Source: Bacteroidetes bacterium UBA6661 (GTDB taxonomy: Bacteria; Bacteroidota; Bacteroidia; AKYH767-A; OLB10). Taken from it: DNA of 24,882 bases. Position numbers and translations under genes: made by a program. The notes under the pieces were generated by a model. That model had not been told where the DNA came from. It did no database searches and was given only the letters and a program-made list of their open reading frames with translations. This document shows, piece after piece, positions 22,795 through 24,882 of the stretch (its first letter is position 1; every line of letters begins with the position of its first letter). The stretch covers positions 208-25,089 of the forward strand of contig DKKR01000083.1 of assembly GCA_002455375.1 (NCBI GenBank). Direction: 5' to 3'.

Positions 22795-24882
22795 TTAATT
22801 GATAATCAGTTTACCTGAATTTATCAACTTAACTCCTCTGATTTGATAGAAATAGATGCCTTTATTCAACTTTCCTAAAGAAATCATACCGGAATTGCCC
22901 TGTTGCAGATTTAATTGCATTACCTGCTTACCTGCAACATCAAAAAGCTCGAATTGATAATTATTCTCAAGGGTATGATTAAGGCAGATAAACACATGTT
23001 CAGATGCGGGATTGGGATATAACTGCACTGTCATACCCTGTTCTGTTTCATTCAAACCAAGTACACCGCCATTATCGGTAAATCGTTTTACAAATTCCTG
23101 ATAATATTGATTGGCAATGTTTCTGCTGTGTATGATTAAAGTGTTTTCATCGTTCTTCTGATTGGCAGTTGTACTCCAGTTATGCGAGCCTGTCAGTACC
23201 AAAGGGTCACTTGAAGGATCATTCTGATCAACAATCACGTATTTATGGTGCAACAATCCGGTTTGTGTTGCATGATTGTAAAGCATCAGTTTTGAACCCA
23301 TAACAGCATTTAAAATACTATAGGCCTGCCCACCACCACTACCGGTGTCATCAACCATACCGTATGCATCTACACCATGATTTACAATACGGTCTTCCGC
23401 AGCATAGGCTAAGTCAAAACGTGTAAACACCAATAGTGCAAATTGCATTTGCTGATTTGCAGTTTCAATTGTTGTCATTATTTGATTGTTTACATTATCA
23501 GAAGGGCTGAAATAAGATTCCACACGATTGCCTCCAATATTGTATTCATGCGGAGTATTGTCTTTTTTATCAGGTCCAAATTTTGAATTGGAAGGATTTG
23601 GTTGTAGTGTGCTGCTGCCCCACATTTCTTCAAACTCCATTGTGTAGCCAATGGCAAGAGATTTATCCTGTATAATCAATAAATTGTTTGCATCATTATT
23701 GAGTTGAGCATTGGTGAAATTGGTTGAGCCGGAAATCACAATTGGATAGTTTGCATTGGAAGCAAAAGCATCAATAACCACAAACTTATTATGCATAATG
23801 GAATAATAACCCGGAGGAGTAGTTGGAGAAGGCAACATATTTATTCCGGGATTTAACTGTGCTAATCCGCTGTTTACATTACCTCCATCATAAATAATCC
23901 TTACCGCAACACCTCTGTTGTCGGCATCATTAATAGCCTGAACAATTTGTGATGTACCACTATTCTCAAAATTATAAATTGCAATATCAACACTCTGTTG
24001 CGAGCGGTTGATATAGGCAGCAATGGTATCCTGAAAAGTTCCGGGCAGTTGAATTGCATTGTTTGCCGGAGTCCATGCATAATTATTGTTTACCGACTTA
24101 TTGAAATAAACTTTCATATCACCGCTAGAAAGTGAAGCAGTCATGTAGATTTTCACAGTAGCTTTTGCTGTATCGTTTCCATTTACTGAAAATGCTTTTA
24201 CATAATATAGCTGCGAAGGAGATGCGCCTGCAAGTGTTACTGTGTGATTAGTACTACCTGATGTACCATTCAGAATTCCTAATTCAAGAGCAGGTGTAAG
24301 TCCATATTCAATAAATGAAGATGCAGGTAAGTTGGTAGTCCAGTTTACATCAAAACCTGACGCGCTGATATTTTGCTGAACAGGTGGTGAGGTCATGTAA
24401 AAAGAGGATGAAATAAAAATATCATTCTGATCACGAGGCAATAACTGATATACTGTTTGGTACTGACTGCAAACTGCAATCAGACTTACAGCACCGGAAG
24501 GAATTGGCTGACCTACGAGATTGGTATTTGCTGCAATGCGCACCTGCCCGTTTTCACCATTTGAAGTAAATGCATAGTTAGCATTACCCATAAAAGTTCC
24601 GCCACCGTTGTTGAACACAACTCCGTCAATACGTACTAAATGACTTTCTGTAGTCTCATCGAGCAGCAGCGGTGTTGTAACAATTGGTGCAGGCAGGTTA
24701 TTACCCCCTCCCAGATTCTGAAATGCGGTCAGCGTAGTAATTTCAAGAAGGCCAAAATAATCTGAAAGTACACCTGTCACCAATATAGCATCACCACGAA
24801 CTGTTGCATTTAATTGCGTGCTGAACACAGCAATACTACCAGTACCGTCATTGATGTAACGGATATTTCCTAATTCCTGTCC
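22795..24882 (-). CDS. T9SS-exported phospholipase D-like protein (5' end outside window)
   Basis: The frame is open to the right edge. The 18 codons before GTG 24828 continue a conserved-looking domain (YINDGTGSIAVFST), so this is a 5'-partial gene rather than a start at 24828. Numbered from 24828, the order is: an OB-fold-like nucleic-acid-binding type domain (to about 135), an FN3-like domain (about 143-230), two phospholipase D halves (about 240-406 and 437-590), and a T9SS type A sorting domain (from about 600, LYPNPA). Both HKD motifs are intact: HNKFVVID (23793-23770) and HHKYVIVD (23250-23227), each followed by a GS-N motif (GSTNF and GSHNWS). The family includes phospholipases and non-specific nucleases; the OB-fold-like start makes an extracellular nuclease plausible, but substrate cannot be read from sequence. 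Confidence 0.9.
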   Translation of the reverse strand, partial: GQELGNIRYINDGTGSIAVFSTQLNATVRGDAILVTGVLSDYFGLLEITTLTAFQNLGGGNNLPAPIVTTPLLLDETTESHLVRIDGVVFNNGGGTFMGNANYAFTSNGENGQVRIAANTNLVGQPIPSGAVSLIAVCSQYQTVYQLLPRDQNDIFISSSFYMTSPPVQQNISASGFDVNWTTNLPASSFIEYGLTPALELGILNGTSGSTNHTVTLAGASPSQLYYVKAFSVNGNDTAKATVKIYMTASLSSGDMKVYFNKSVNNNYAWTPANNAIQLPGTFQDTIAAYINRSQQSVDIAIYNFENSGTSQIVQAINDADNRGVAVRIIYDGGNVNSGLAQLNPGINMLPSPTTPPGYYSIMHNKFVVIDAFASNANYPIVISGSTNFTNAQLNNDANNLLIIQDKSLAIGYTMEFEEMWGSSTLQPNPSNSKFGPDKKDNTPHEYNIGGNRVESYFSPSDNVNNQIMTTIETANQQMQFALLVFTRFDLAYAAEDRIVNHGVDAYGMVDDTGSGGGQAYSILNAVMGSKLMLYNHATQTGLLHHKYVIVDQNDPSSDPLVLTGSHNWSTTANQKNDENTLIIHSRNIANQYYQEFVKRFTDNGGVLGLNETEQGMTVQLYPNPASEHVFICLNHTLENNYQFELFDVAGKQVMQLNLQQGNSGMISLGKLNKGIYFYQIRGVKLINSGKLIIN

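Noticed and set aside
24826..24828. GTG at 24828 as the true start of the PLD-like protein
   Set aside because: The frame continues upstream to the window edge with domain-like sequence, and no signal peptide follows the GTG.

Overview
The window looks like a low-GC Bacteroidota chromosome, most like the Chitinophagales/Sphingobacteriales grade. I base this on three genes ending in type A sorting domains of the type IX secretion system (T9SS; motif YPNP or FPNP near the C-terminus). Further support comes from a beta-propeller/Y_Y_Y histidine kinase, an exbB-exbD-tonB-folC cluster of the Bacteroidota type, and promoter elements of the form TAnnTTTG. No tRNA, rRNA, CRISPR array or insertion sequence was seen.

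Layout. Positions 1-6485 (minus strand) hold the 5' part of a giant secreted surface protein. It stays open to the left edge and contains two large beta-helix modules and repeated Ig-like modules. A 403-bp AT-rich divergent gap separates it from a plus-strand two-component pair: a LuxR/NarL response regulator (6889-7536) and a propeller-type sensor kinase (7542-10406). The kinase is interrupted by an in-frame TAA. The missing end of its ATPase domain, including the GxGxG box, continues in the same frame to 10586, so the kinase is a pseudogene, a recent nonsense allele, or a sequencing error.

Convergent to the kinase lie two paralogous minus-strand secreted metallophosphatases of the purple-acid-phosphatase type (10580-13735 and 13842-19253). 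Both have N-terminal jelly-roll-like domains, Ig-like stalks and T9SS tails. The larger has a duplicated jelly-roll domain and a stalk of 11 Ig-like repeats. A strong hairpin terminator separates them.

Upstream on the minus strand is a compact TonB energising operon, exbB, exbD, tonB and folC (22625 to 19339), with 1-nt gaps between exbD and tonB and between tonB and folC. The right edge holds a 5'-truncated secreted phospholipase D-like protein with two HKD motifs and a T9SS tail (22795-24882).

How they may work together. The Ton proteins power outer-membrane uptake. The secreted PLD-like and phosphatase enzymes could release phosphate or nucleosides from polymers outside the cell, and the large protein could mediate adhesion. 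This link is inference from gene content and proximity only. Most of the window is ordinary for the phylum; the most notable items are the broken kinase and the modular duplications in the secreted proteins.
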